Assembly: GCA_017307755.1 (NCBI GenBank)
Contig: JAFKGQ010000008.1
Location: 248,001-312,000 of the forward strand
Origin: Chitinophagaceae bacterium
GTDB taxonomy: Bacteria; Bacteroidota; Bacteroidia; Chitinophagales; Chitinophagaceae
Reading direction: 5' to 3'
Length of the DNA stretch: 64,000 nt
The notes under the pieces are model-generated. The model was given only the letters and a program-made list of their open reading frames with translations, did not search any database and had not been told where the DNA came from. The position numbers and the translations under genes are program-made. This document shows, in pieces, positions 9,670 through 18,642 of the stretch. Position 1 is the stretch's first letter, and each line of letters begins with the position of its first letter.

Positions 9670-12108
9670 ATGTCCACCACTTATCACATCGTACAAAAAC
9701 AGATCTTCGACATCAGCTTTCCGGAGGAAAAAAAAGCCTTTGATCTTCAAAGCCGATTCAGCCATCTGTTCCACAACGATGCCACGCCCGTCATGACAGA
9801 GGTCTTTCAACGTCTGATCCCCGAAGAGGTGGTGTTGCGGCTGGATCAACTGTCATTGGACCTGGGCAGGATCAGGGATGACAGGCTGGAAAAGGATTTT
9901 CGGGAAAGGTTTCGGCAAGCGCTGGAAAAAGAGCTGGCGTTGGCGTTGGAGGACTACGCCCGCCGCGAAACCCCGGGGAGGAACAAATCCCTGCTCGATC
10001 TGCTGAACTACTTTCTTACGACAGGCATGCTGCCCTGGTGGGCTGCCGGCGAATTACTGGCGGGTCCGGTGGGCGTCGTGGAAAGACTGGTCCGGGACGA
10101 TCCTGCGGGACTAAAAAGTCTACTGCTCGATACAGGTCAGCGGGATTATGTCAGAAGACGATTGGTATATCAATTCCCCGTCACAACGATCCATACGCTC
10201 GTAGAAACGCTGGAGCCTGATGAAGCTCCGTTTATTTTTGCTTACTATTCCGACATCGTCCATATCCAAACAATCGAGGGGTTTTTCCGCCAGGAGATGA
10301 GCGAATTCGAGAGACAGCTTTGGGTCTTTATATTTACTTATCTGATGGTGGACAGAGGCAGCAATTTTAACAGGAAGATCTTTGTAAAAAGCACCCTCGC
10401 CCAGATGGCTCGGCAGCACAACCTGGAATACGGCATGCTGATCACCCTCCTTTTCAAAGCCCTGGGATCCACCAATGCAACACTGGTAAGACAAAGTGCG
10501 CTCTCGGGTATCATTACTACTTTATACTATGAAGAAGAGCAGAAAGTGGAAAAAGACCTGCCTCAAAGCGCTGCGAGTCTGATGATGGAAAAAATGAATA
10601 TCATCCGGCATTATCTTTTTCAAGACAACCTCAGCGGGCTACCCTTATTCTATAATACATCTTCTCTATCTGAGATTTTTACTCAATTGATAACACAGGC
10701 GCCCGATGCGATTTACGACATGATCCGGTCAGTCAGTGGGCGGGAGGGTATTTGGTCAAGGATCATACGGGCATTTGATGAGTCCGCTATCTATAGTCTT
10801 GTCCGGCTGAGAGAGCCGGACGAGGCGGAGTTTATTTTCCACTATGCCAAAAGGCTAGAAAACCTGCAGCGTCAAAAATTTCTCGTGAAGACAGACAGCA
10901 GCGGTTTTCATCATTCCGTGTGGGAATTGATCCTTGCTTTTTTGTGGACGGAAAGAGGCAATGTATTCAACAGCCGCGTATTCCTGGAATACAATATCCG
11001 AAGGATAGCGCGCCGCCATCAATTGTCCTACCGGCAGTTGCTGGCCTTCCTGGTTCAGGGCATCGGTCAGGACATCAGGTCTGAGCGGGACAGCTCTCTT
11101 TTCCACTTCCTGGCCGTCCTGTTAAAAGAAAGCGCGGAGCCGGCTGATACCACTCTGTCCCATGATATCATCTCGTCAGCTGATGCCGACTCGTTATCAA
11201 AACTCACTTCATCATCAAGCGACTTTCCGTATCCCGGCGCATCCCTTTCCATTGGGGAATGGTTATCCGCGTTGACCCATTATCTTGTCCATCGGCAATG
11301 GCCTAAGCAATGGACATCATCCGGTGAACACTCCGAAGAAACTCTTTTACAACAGGCGCTGCTGCGCCTATTCCGGGAAGACCCTCTTACTCTGAAAAAG
11401 TTACTGCGGGAGAAGGCCCCGGGCAATGTGATGGTGCAGCAATCCATCCGCATCCTGTTCGGGTCGTCATCGTCGACCAGTATCCTGCTCGGGGAAGATC
11501 CTCTCCCCCCGGCAACCGGCAAAACACCATCACCCGGCAAGACATCAGCACCCGACGAAACACACGCACCTGTCGAAACACCACTCCCTCCCGTCGAGAT
11601 GCCTCCGGCTCCCTACTATATAAACAACGCCGGCATGATCCTCCTCCATCCATTGTTGCCTCATTTCTTTGGGCGTGTGGGGCTGACGGAAAAAAATCAG
11701 TTTATCGATCAGGCAGCGCAGCGCCGGGCGGCACACCTGCTACAGTACCTCGTAGACGGCAAACACGAGCATCCGGAACATGAGTTGACGCTCAATAAGA
11801 TCTTATGCGATATCCCGATTGAAGAAAGCCTGCCGCTACAAATTACCCTTACGGAGACAGAGCGTACGACGGCTGATCAGTTGATGGACGTGCTGCGGCA
11901 GCAATGGGAGAAATTGAAGAATACTTCCACAGAAGGGATAAGAGTATCTTTTTTACAACGGGACGGCGCGCTTACGCCCATGCAGGATGAATGGAAGATG
12001 CGTGTAGAACAAAAAGGCATCGATGTGTTGCTGCAATATCTTCCCTGGAGCTGGAGGCTGGTGCGGCTGCCCTGGATGAGTAAAACTTTATATACAGAAT
12101 GGATATGA
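9670..12108 (+). CDS. Contractile injection system tape measure protein (Afp14-like)
   Basis: An 812-aa protein with the start typical of the CIS tape-measure family (HIVQKQIFDISFP, then LDQLSLDLG at about residues 57-65). It would set the length of the inner tube. Two related blocks are visible: residues about 209-272 (FIFTYLMVDRGSNFNRKIF ... MARQHNLEYGMLITLLF) and about 417-470 (LILAFLWTERGNVFNSRVF ... IARRHQLSYRQLLAFLV), an internal duplication. A Pro/Thr-rich linker follows (about residues 615-652), then a conserved C-terminal domain beginning INNAGMILLHPLLPHFF. The last 10 bp overlap the AAA+ ATPase gene. Confidence 0.88.
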   Translation: MSTTYHIVQKQIFDISFPEEKKAFDLQSRFSHLFHNDATPVMTEVFQRLIPEEVVLRLDQLSLDLGRIRDDRLEKDFRERFRQALEKELALALEDYARRETPGRNKSLLDLLNYFLTTGMLPWWAAGELLAGPVGVVERLVRDDPAGLKSLLLDTGQRDYVRRRLVYQFPVTTIHTLVETLEPDEAPFIFAYYSDIVHIQTIEGFFRQEMSEFERQLWVFIFTYLMVDRGSNFNRKIFVKSTLAQMARQHNLEYGMLITLLFKALGSTNATLVRQSALSGIITTLYYEEEQKVEKDLPQSAASLMMEKMNIIRHYLFQDNLSGLPLFYNTSSLSEIFTQLITQAPDAIYDMIRSVSGREGIWSRIIRAFDESAIYSLVRLREPDEAEFIFHYAKRLENLQRQKFLVKTDSSGFHHSVWELILAFLWTERGNVFNSRVFLEYNIRRIARRHQLSYRQLLAFLVQGIGQDIRSERDSSLFHFLAVLLKESAEPADTTLSHDIISSADADSLSKLTSSSSDFPYPGASLSIGEWLSALTHYLVHRQWPKQWTSSGEHSEETLLQQALLRLFREDPLTLKKLLREKAPGNVMVQQSIRILFGSSSSTSILLGEDPLPPATGKTPSPGKTSAPDETHAPVETPLPPVEMPPAPYYINNAGMILLHPLLPHFFGRVGLTEKNQFIDQAAQRRAAHLLQYLVDGKHEHPEHELTLNKILCDIPIEESLPLQITLTETERTTADQLMDVLRQQWEKLKNTSTEGIRVSFLQRDGALTPMQDEWKMRVEQKGIDVLLQYLPWSWRLVRLPWMSKTLYTEWI

Positions 12109-13454
12109 ATACCTTGAACGCCAATGCAGCCACCCTTACGAGGGAAATGGCCTGGCTTGCGGAAGTCATCGGCACCCGCACGAAATTGTTCTATGGACAG
12201 GATTGCCCGTATGCATCCATCAGCGAGGTCCCGGCCCCTGACTTGTCGGATGATCCGTCCATATACGGCACCATAGTAAGACATTATCGGATGAGCCTCT
12301 CGGAGAGGATCATCTTATTGCTTGCGCTGGCGCCCCACTTGCAGCCACATCTGCTGGACGTTTTTTTTACCAGGAATGCGGATTATGATCGGGGATTTAC
12401 CGAGTTTGGTGGTATCAAAGGACAGAACCATGGCGGCTTCCTTCCCACTGGTGAAACCGCGGCCTTTATCCTTGCCGCCGATAGCCTGGAAAAAAGATTT
12501 TCCTTGCTGGACCTGTTCGGGATGGATCATTTTTTTCATAAGTTCAATATACTGACACTGGTGCGTTCACAGATGGAAGAGCCTCTGCTCAGCGGCATGC
12601 TCAGGATCTCCACGGAGTATCTTACCTATTTTACAAAAGGCGGATCGCATCATCCGGATTTCAGCATCCATTTTCCTGCCAAACGGATCCACACAGAATT
12701 AGACTGGTCCGGGCTCGTGTTGGATGAGGACACCCTTCAGGGTGTACAGGAGATTAGTGACTGGCTGCAGTTCGGGAATACCCTTCTCCACGAATGGGGG
12801 ATGTGGAAAAAGATCAAACCCGGGTTTCGTGCCTTATTCCATGGACCGCCCGGGACGGGAAAGACCTTTACGGCCACTCTGTTGGGAAAATCCGCCGGGC
12901 TGGATGTTTATCGTATCGATCTGTCGATGGTCGTATCCAAATACATCGGCGAGACGGAGAAAAATCTGTCCGGTGTATTCGATCAGGCTGAACACAAAAA
13001 TTGGATCTTATTTTTTGACGAGGCGGACGCGCTGTTTGGCCGGAGGACCCAGACCACCAGCGCGCATGATCGTTATGCCAATCAGGAGGTGTCCTATCTG
13101 CTCCAGCGTATGGAAGATTTTCCCGGGGTCGTCATCCTGGCTACAAATTTAAAAACCAATCTGGATGAAGCTTTTAGCCGGCGGTTCCAATCCATGATCT
13201 ATTTCCCGATGCCCGGTCCAGATCAGCGTCTTCAGCTATGGCAGCAATCCTTTCCGGAAAGAACAGTACTGGAAGACCAGGAGGGGCTGACAACCATCGC
13301 GGAAAAATATGAGATGACGGGCGGCGCGATTATCAATGTCACCCGTTATGCCTCCCTGCTAGCGGTCAAGCGGGGTACAAATGTCATCCGGCATAGGGAT
13401 ATACTGGCGGGTATCCGGAAGGAGTTTAGTAAAGAAGGTAAGACCATACGGTGA
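12099..13454 (+). CDS. AAA+ ATPase of the eCIS (Afp15-like)
   Basis: A 451-aa AAA+ ATPase, the conserved eCIS ATPase that acts in particle assembly or cargo loading. Walker A is GPPGTGKT at about residues 249-256, Walker B ILFFDEADALFG at about 303-314, with downstream SRRFQSMIYFPMP as the arginine-finger/sensor region. The N-terminal 200 residues are the family-specific non-catalytic part. Start: ATG inside the end of the tape-measure gene (10-bp overlap). The operon ends here; the next gene is convergent, with 13 bp between the two stops. Confidence 0.93.
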   Translation: MDMNTLNANAATLTREMAWLAEVIGTRTKLFYGQDCPYASISEVPAPDLSDDPSIYGTIVRHYRMSLSERIILLLALAPHLQPHLLDVFFTRNADYDRGFTEFGGIKGQNHGGFLPTGETAAFILAADSLEKRFSLLDLFGMDHFFHKFNILTLVRSQMEEPLLSGMLRISTEYLTYFTKGGSHHPDFSIHFPAKRIHTELDWSGLVLDEDTLQGVQEISDWLQFGNTLLHEWGMWKKIKPGFRALFHGPPGTGKTFTATLLGKSAGLDVYRIDLSMVVSKYIGETEKNLSGVFDQAEHKNWILFFDEADALFGRRTQTTSAHDRYANQEVSYLLQRMEDFPGVVILATNLKTNLDEAFSRRFQSMIYFPMPGPDQRLQLWQQSFPERTVLEDQEGLTTIAEKYEMTGGAIINVTRYASLLAVKRGTNVIRHRDILAGIRKEFSKEGKTIR

Positions 13455-13467
13455 CAGGCATGCCGGA

Positions 13468-16164
13468 TCACAAGACCGTGAGATCAAACAGACCCACCAA
13501 CTGGATCATCATATATTTATACACTTCGACAGCTGCCTTATACTGCCCCGACTTCACCAGCATTACGCATTGCCGTATCACGCTGTACAGGTCGTCATAT
13601 ATTGCAGCCGCATCTTCACGTTTGTCGATCAGGTCGACGATCCGGGGGGCGAGATCATAGTATTCGGCGATCATTCTCTCCCCTTCCTTGCTTTTGAGCA
13701 TGTAATTGTCCCGCAGTCTGCGCAATACTTCCAGTTCTTCGCAGTCGTCCGGAAGCCCACGGGACCTTACGCAGGCAGTGGTGATAAAACAGCATCCGCA
13801 ACGCTGGGCATTCCCTCCTGGTGCTGGTCCCGGGGCCCCTGCTCCGGGAGGTATGGGCGGCAATGGCGCCGGCGGTGCTACCACCGGCGGCGGTGGCGGA
13901 TTATGCTGCAAGTCGAGGAAAGCGCTGAAGTACCTTGCGATACCCGGCCAGGTGGCAGGCAGGAACCTGTCGACACCGGCTGCCCCCGACCCCAGCGGCA
14001 CCATATTCCGCAACTCGAAAACGGCGCCCTCCTTATACGCTGCAGGCCTGTTGGGCTGGTTAGGATGCAGCGGGTGCGCATAATATTCCGGTAACAGGGC
14101 AGGCTGGTGTCTGGTCCAGCCGCTTGGATCCACTTTCTCCGGGCCCATGGGCCTGATATTGCCCAGAAGGGTCATCACCCCATCCTGGCCCTGGGTAAAT
14201 ACATTGCTGACAAACTGGTCAACGCCGACGACATAAATGCCTCCCCATGCTGCGAGGGCGCCTGTATTCGTCTGCTCTGCCGGATCGTTCAGCAATGCCC
14301 GGCCGGTCGTCCGGCCCGTGACTGCCAATATATTCGGAAGGGTCGCGACAATGTCCGCATTCAGCACGTTCCGCTCGACCGCGGGCACCAGGTCCCGGAA
14401 CATGACGGACATATCGGTCCGGGCCATCAGCGGGATCATATTTTTCACCAGACCGGTGTTATTCGGAAAACCAGTGCCGTCATACCCGTGGTTATAGAAC
14501 ACTTTTCCCAGCCGCAGGTACTGACATACGATGATCATCAGGCCCTTCAGGTTCGGCAGGGGTACAGCCCCGGGGTTATTGATGGCGTTGACGATGGTTT
14601 GGGCATTGGCTGCCGCCGCCACCAGCTCTGCCCGTACGACATCCCCCTCATCGTGCGTAGGATCCACCACGTCGGTGTGATGCTTTACTTTGAAATTAGG
14701 CGTACCATACCCGGCTATCTGCTGTCCCCCCTGGTTCCTATTGAGGACCTTTTCCACAAAGGCGGCGACCTCGCTCAACGCAATACCAAAATTGGACTGG
14801 ATCGATCCATTGACTGTTTGCGCATTCGCACCCGCGGTCCCGCTGGTATTGCCGACGTAATACCTGTCGCTGAGGCCCGGTGCTACTGCATTCAGTTTAA
14901 ACCGCGTCGTACGGGGATTACGCGCATGAATGGCGTTGGCGAGGGTACGCGCCTCGGTCATGGACTGAAGGATCGCCGCCCTGCCGCCCACGGTTTCGGG
15001 AGCGTCCGCATCGGTGACGATCTCGATGATAGATGCATATTCCCCCGTACCTAATTCAGCGCGGTGAGGATGCGCAGCCTGGTCAGTACCTGTCGACCGC
15101 TGATGGTACTGTTTCTCTATCACTTCGGGCAAAGGATGGGCCGTCCTGGCAAGCGCTTCGGTGGCGTAATTGGCGCCGGAAGCCCTGTGCAGCCATTGTA
15201 CCTCCCAGTCCAGCGCATCGTCGGCTTTATTTAAAGTTATGCCAGTTTGCGCATTAAAATATAATTCATCGGTGTTCCCAACGCCATGGGCAGCTTCTGC
15301 ATCTTGCTTGCTTTCGTACAGCGCACCGGTACCGGGGTGATGCCACCATCTCTTATATCCTTCCGCCATGGCCACATCATGGTCCGCCTCCTGGGCAGCC
15401 GTAGGGGTGGGAGATGCCACCGCCCCACTGTGATCCACGACAAGGTTACAGTGCGTGCCATAACGGCCAAGCTCTTCCTTCTCCGGCACAGGCCGGCCAT
15501 TATCATCCACCAGTACCAGCATCTCTATCTCAAAGCCCAGTTTGGGTTGCAGCACCGTTGCCCCTCCCACATGCGTCATAGACCGCAAGGGCATGTCTGC
15601 CGAAGACGTGCTCTTTTGCTGTACGGTTATGGTCCGCATGGCGGCGTCACCCATCCTATCCGCCTCGCTTTCCAACTCCGGGTCGTCATTGACCCCAATA
15701 CCTTTCAGCTGTATCGTCGGGCTGACCCTCCCCTGCTTCTGCTGTACTACATGCCAGGCCTCATGCGGCAAATGCTGCTCCTGACCGGGCCCGATATGGA
15801 TGTTGCTACCCTGCGCATAGGCAAGGGCGTTGAGCTGCGCGGGCTGGGAAGAATTGTAATGAACTTTTACATCCGACAGATCGATGCCCGACATGCTCTC
15901 CATGTTCGTTTTTAAATAGTCCGGCATGCCCGTCCCATTCCCCGGCCCTTGTTCTACCCCTTTCCCTTTAGCTTGTACTAAGTCTCCCCCCTTAGCCTGT
16001 AATGCCCCGACCGCCGGCTGTTGCGCATACCCGGCCGATTGTTGCGTATGCCCGGCCGCCCTGGCCTGACGGATGCCCTGATATGGATGGATCTCCAATA
16101 AATTATTTGCTGCAGCCTGGCTGCGTTGAGGAATACTGGGGTTTTTTTCGGCGCCGGAGAACAT
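13468..16164 (-). CDS. eCIS core-domain (DUF4157) protein with CFI-box C-terminus, probable injected cargo
   Basis: An 898-aa protein convergent with the eCIS operon. Residues 1-78 are a Gln/Ala/Gly-rich leader with AGxxQQ repeats, which may act as a loading or disordered segment. Residues about 80-145 form the eCIS core domain: LSDVKVHYNS, then ALAYAQGSNIHI, then HEAWHVVQQ, where HEAWH at 134-138 is an HExxH motif. After about residue 208 a separate region begins GFEIEMLV; a long alpha/beta part follows to about 740. A Pro-rich linker (about 750-785) leads to a C-terminal 110-residue domain starting CGCCFITTAC, recognisable as a CFI-box C-terminal domain. DUF4157 proteins are known eCIS cargo; the enzymatic activity of the centre is unknown. 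Confidence 0.85.
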   Translation of the reverse strand: MFSGAEKNPSIPQRSQAAANNLLEIHPYQGIRQARAAGHTQQSAGYAQQPAVGALQAKGGDLVQAKGKGVEQGPGNGTGMPDYLKTNMESMSGIDLSDVKVHYNSSQPAQLNALAYAQGSNIHIGPGQEQHLPHEAWHVVQQKQGRVSPTIQLKGIGVNDDPELESEADRMGDAAMRTITVQQKSTSSADMPLRSMTHVGGATVLQPKLGFEIEMLVLVDDNGRPVPEKEELGRYGTHCNLVVDHSGAVASPTPTAAQEADHDVAMAEGYKRWWHHPGTGALYESKQDAEAAHGVGNTDELYFNAQTGITLNKADDALDWEVQWLHRASGANYATEALARTAHPLPEVIEKQYHQRSTGTDQAAHPHRAELGTGEYASIIEIVTDADAPETVGGRAAILQSMTEARTLANAIHARNPRTTRFKLNAVAPGLSDRYYVGNTSGTAGANAQTVNGSIQSNFGIALSEVAAFVEKVLNRNQGGQQIAGYGTPNFKVKHHTDVVDPTHDEGDVVRAELVAAAANAQTIVNAINNPGAVPLPNLKGLMIIVCQYLRLGKVFYNHGYDGTGFPNNTGLVKNMIPLMARTDMSVMFRDLVPAVERNVLNADIVATLPNILAVTGRTTGRALLNDPAEQTNTGALAAWGGIYVVGVDQFVSNVFTQGQDGVMTLLGNIRPMGPEKVDPSGWTRHQPALLPEYYAHPLHPNQPNRPAAYKEGAVFELRNMVPLGSGAAGVDRFLPATWPGIARYFSAFLDLQHNPPPPPVVAPPAPLPPIPPGAGAPGPAPGGNAQRCGCCFITTACVRSRGLPDDCEELEVLRRLRDNYMLKSKEGERMIAEYYDLAPRIVDLIDKREDAAAIYDDLYSVIRQCVMLVKSGQYKAAVEVYKYMMIQLVGLFDLTVL

Positions 16165-16286
16165 AGCGGGAAGGTTTAATGATCTGTCCTCAACAATTTA
16201 CTGATTTTTGCCGAAGACAAAGCCCCTTTTCTTGTTATATTTATAATGGTGGAAGACCCCTACCTATTATACCTTAAAAGCCGGAT

Positions 16287-16703
16287 ATGCTCCTCACCAG
16301 AAAATCGTGCTGGGCAGCGCTGCTGCTGCTGATCGGATGTCAATCTTATGACCGCAGCGCCAATCTCACGCTGACCAATCGCACGAATAAACCCGTTTAT
16401 TATTGGGTCACTTGTGATTCCTCCTACCAGGACCTGGAAATGAAGAGCGAATACCTGCTGAAACCCAATCAAACCGTAAAACCTTATTTATTATACGGCC
16501 CCGAGGGGAATGGGCCTGAAAAGAATTCCTGGATAAATGCCATCAATCGCGCGGACGACAGCGCCCTGCATGTATTTTATTACTACATCGACTTTAAAAA
16601 GAACAGGGATCACCGGGACAGCGTCTATCCCCTGATCATCCGGCGGTTTGATTATAAGGTGGATACTTTGTCCAAAATGAATTGGAGGCTTGAGTATCAG
16701 TGA
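16287..16703 (+). CDS. Small putative lipoprotein, unknown function
   Basis: A 138-aa protein with a type II signal peptide: MLLTRKSCWAALLLLIGC, with the lipobox LLIGC placing the lipidated Cys at residue 18. The mature part begins with Ser/Asn-rich strands (NLTLTNRTNKPVYYWVTCD) suggesting a beta-sandwich-like fold. No family was recognised. It is divergent from the eCIS cargo gene, with about 120 bp between starts; a functional link to the eCIS is possible but not shown. Confidence 0.65.
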   Translation: MLLTRKSCWAALLLLIGCQSYDRSANLTLTNRTNKPVYYWVTCDSSYQDLEMKSEYLLKPNQTVKPYLLYGPEGNGPEKNSWINAINRADDSALHVFYYYIDFKKNRDHRDSVYPLIIRRFDYKVDTLSKMNWRLEYQ

Positions 16704-17029
16704 CCCCGTCGGTGAAAGCTTCTGCCATTACGACCCTGTTGAAAAATGATCATGGATGTATTTCAGTCCTTCTTTCGCTGGATCACTCTCTAAAAGGTCC
16801 TGCCAGTTCTATCGCTGGAAGAGATACTCTGCTTGTTTCAACCCCTCTTTATCTGGACTACCCTCCATAACAGTGCCTGTGTTGTTCACGCCGCGCTTCG
16901 GTCGTTGCCGCCGGGAGTGCACTATACGGCGCGCCAGGTTAGTTTTTAAATTTATCCTTAAATTATTTTAGTAAATTTGTCTCACTCCGGTCGGTTCAAA
17001 TTTTCGAATTAACGGGCAATTCAGAAAAA
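16704..17029 (-). pseudogene. Gene-poor stretch with a decayed minus-strand fragment
   Basis: No intact gene lies here. On the minus strand a frame from ATG at 16868 to the stop at 16728 reads MEGSPDKEGLKQAEYLFQR, an in-frame TAG (16809-16811), then NWQDLLESDPAKEGLKYIHD and further to HFSTGS. The sequence before and after the TAG looks protein-like and contains a repeated PxKEGLK unit, so this is probably the 3' remnant of a lost gene. A 71-codon + strand frame over the same bases has no protein-like composition and was not called. Confidence 0.35.
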
Positions 17030-17287
17030 ATGAATATATCGGAAGTCAGCAGCAGCCTGGAAAATATTCCCCTGCCGCCAGATCAGAAGAAAGCAATTTT
17101 GCAGCTAATCGATGCAAAAATTAATAACGATATGAAAGAGGTAATTGCAAAGCTGAACGAGCTGGAAGGTAAGTTAGAAGTCAAAATCCAAATGACTAAT
17201 GACAAACTGAGCAATGAGATCAAGATCGTATATTGGGTGATCGGTATTGCTATGGCTGTCATCATGTTTGTCGTAGCGAGAAAATAG
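17030..17287 (+). CDS. Small coiled-coil protein with C-terminal membrane anchor
   Basis: An 85-aa protein. Residues about 20-62 are charged and heptad-like (EVIAKLNELEGKLEVKIQMT), a predicted coiled coil; residues about 66-83 (IVYWVIGIAMAVIMFVVA) form one transmembrane helix ending in RK, giving a tail-anchored layout. No family was recognised beyond general similarity to small coiled-coil membrane proteins. A good terminator follows 26 bp downstream. Reality as a gene is supported by codon pattern and the terminator. Confidence 0.65.
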   Translation: MNISEVSSSLENIPLPPDQKKAILQLIDAKINNDMKEVIAKLNELEGKLEVKIQMTNDKLSNEIKIVYWVIGIAMAVIMFVVARK

Positions 17288-17313
17288 CCATTTGCTTTCC
17301 CTAAATAAAAGAT

Positions 17314-17341
17314 AAAAAGCCACCCGATGAGGTGGCTTTTT
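17314..17341. terminator. Bidirectional rho-independent terminator
   Basis: Perfect 11-bp stem (AAAAAGCCACC / GGTGGCTTTTT) with a 6-base loop. The A-tract on one side and T-tract on the other allow it to end both the + strand small membrane-protein gene and the convergent 336-aa minus-strand gene. Confidence 0.88.
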
Positions 17342-17388
17342 CATGCCTTACTACATCTATCTCATCGTCAGACAGTTCGAACATAAAA

Positions 17389-18399
17389 TCATAACCCCGC
17401 CAGATCCGCGAGATTGCAACAGCTGGGCGTAATGATGATATTATTGGCGGCCTGCCGCAGATATCCTACCACCATCGCTTCCTCCGTCATCGAAGTATAC
17501 TTTTTCGTGAATGGAATTTCCGTTTCCTGTATATTATCAAAACCAGGGTCATTCACCGGCTGCTTCACTAAAATATTTTTCAAAGCCACTGCCCGCCGGT
17601 TCTTTACACTAACGGTATTGGACACACCAAATAGGACCTGTGGTTTTGTCTCCAGCCCGATGTTGAATACATACTGCTCCATCTCCTCAAAATCGAGATT
17701 TTGACAATTGATATAAAGACATCCATCCCGGATCCCTTCCACCTTGCCGCTGTATCGATGCCCCTCCGAAACCGACTTCACCACCACTTGTCCATTCTCC
17801 GTCTCCCGTAAAATAAACGGGGTCTTAATGATATTCTTACTCCCGTCCGTCTTCTGGTAATATAGGAAATAATTGCCCTGGTAATAGGTCTTGATGATCG
17901 ACAGAGAACTCCGGCCCCCTCCTGTCACAGGGACCCGTGACAGGCTATGCCCATAGTCGTCCCCATACCGCCCCTGTTCACGCTGCCAGGAATCCCAATC
18001 GGCAAAAGGCACTCCCAAAAACACCAACAACACATTTATCTTGATATACTTCGCCTCTCCTCCATTCCAATAACTCTGCAACGTCTTCCCGCTGATCCAG
18101 TTAAAGACCTGGTACTCCCGGAGATCCCGCAAATGCCGGATAAAATCATACACACTGTCCAGTTGCTCATTATGCAACTGTTTCTCCAACTGCTGTTTCC
18201 CGATGATCAATTGCATCTCCACCAGGTCGGCATTTTCCAATACCGCTTTTGTCACCTGCCTATTGATCACCCGCGCCGCCAGGTTGAACTGCGTCCTGGT
18301 AAAGCGCCCCCAATTCATATCCCGGGCCTTACCCTTTAAAGAGGAAATGATCACGGGATTCCCCTCGATCGCTTTTTTAATTTTGTCCGACAAACGCAT
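17389..18399 (-). CDS. Unrecognised 336-aa protein divergent from the SusCD operon
   Basis: Function unknown. The N-terminal 110 residues are helical and charged, with a segment ISGKTLQSYWNGGEAKYIKI followed by NVLLVFLGVPFADWDSW (about residues 103-140), which resembles the way HTH or KilA-like DNA-binding starts are written in some Bacteroidota proteins. The C-terminal half is beta-rich (YYQGNYFLYYQKTDGS), possibly a ligand-sensing domain. It has no signal peptide or membrane segment. Its start is about 240 bp from the SusC start on the opposite strand, with repeated motifs between them, so a local regulatory role is plausible but is inference only. Confidence 0.6.
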   Translation of the reverse strand: MRLSDKIKKAIEGNPVIISSLKGKARDMNWGRFTRTQFNLAARVINRQVTKAVLENADLVEMQLIIGKQQLEKQLHNEQLDSVYDFIRHLRDLREYQVFNWISGKTLQSYWNGGEAKYIKINVLLVFLGVPFADWDSWQREQGRYGDDYGHSLSRVPVTGGGRSSLSIIKTYYQGNYFLYYQKTDGSKNIIKTPFILRETENGQVVVKSVSEGHRYSGKVEGIRDGCLYINCQNLDFEEMEQYVFNIGLETKPQVLFGVSNTVSVKNRRAVALKNILVKQPVNDPGFDNIQETEIPFTKKYTSMTEEAMVVGYLRQAANNIIITPSCCNLADLAGL

Positions 18400-18454
18400 G
18401 GTTAATTTATATAATGTATTGTATTTTTACCCTTCCTTAAATTATAAAAAAAAC

Positions 18455-18570
18455 GGTCATTATCTGACCAAATATTCTACTATAATTTGACCAACACCAA
18501 ATCAGTGATATACAATGCCAAAGAATAATCTTTAAAAAATAGTTCGACTTATATTTCGACTCATTTGACT
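18455..18570. promoter_or_regulatory. Candidate operator region with inverted and direct repeats
   Basis: Between the divergent 336-aa gene and SusC. GGTCA-TTATC-TGACC (18455-18469) is a perfect 5+5 inverted repeat, with a further TGACC at 18488-18492. Downstream, TTCGACT occurs at 18543 and 18555 and TTTGACT at 18564. Such clusters suggest regulator binding; no promoter box could be fixed with confidence. Confidence 0.4.
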
Positions 18571-18642
18571 TTTTGATATTTATCCTACCAATAACGATTG
18601 CTCATTAATTCATCTGCATTTAAAAAACCAAAACAGCTATTT

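Noticed and set aside
1..13454. A type VI secretion system
   Set aside because: VgrG, PAAR and gp25-like proteins occur in both, but the AAA+ ATPase of Afp15 type, the tape-measure family and the DUF4157 cargo are eCIS features, and no TssJLM membrane complex is seen.
13381..15915. Long + strand frames (237, 315 and 209 codons) over the cargo gene
   Set aside because: They are opposite-strand shadows of the 898-aa eCIS cargo gene, which has recognisable domains; GC-rich codon use leaves the complement open.
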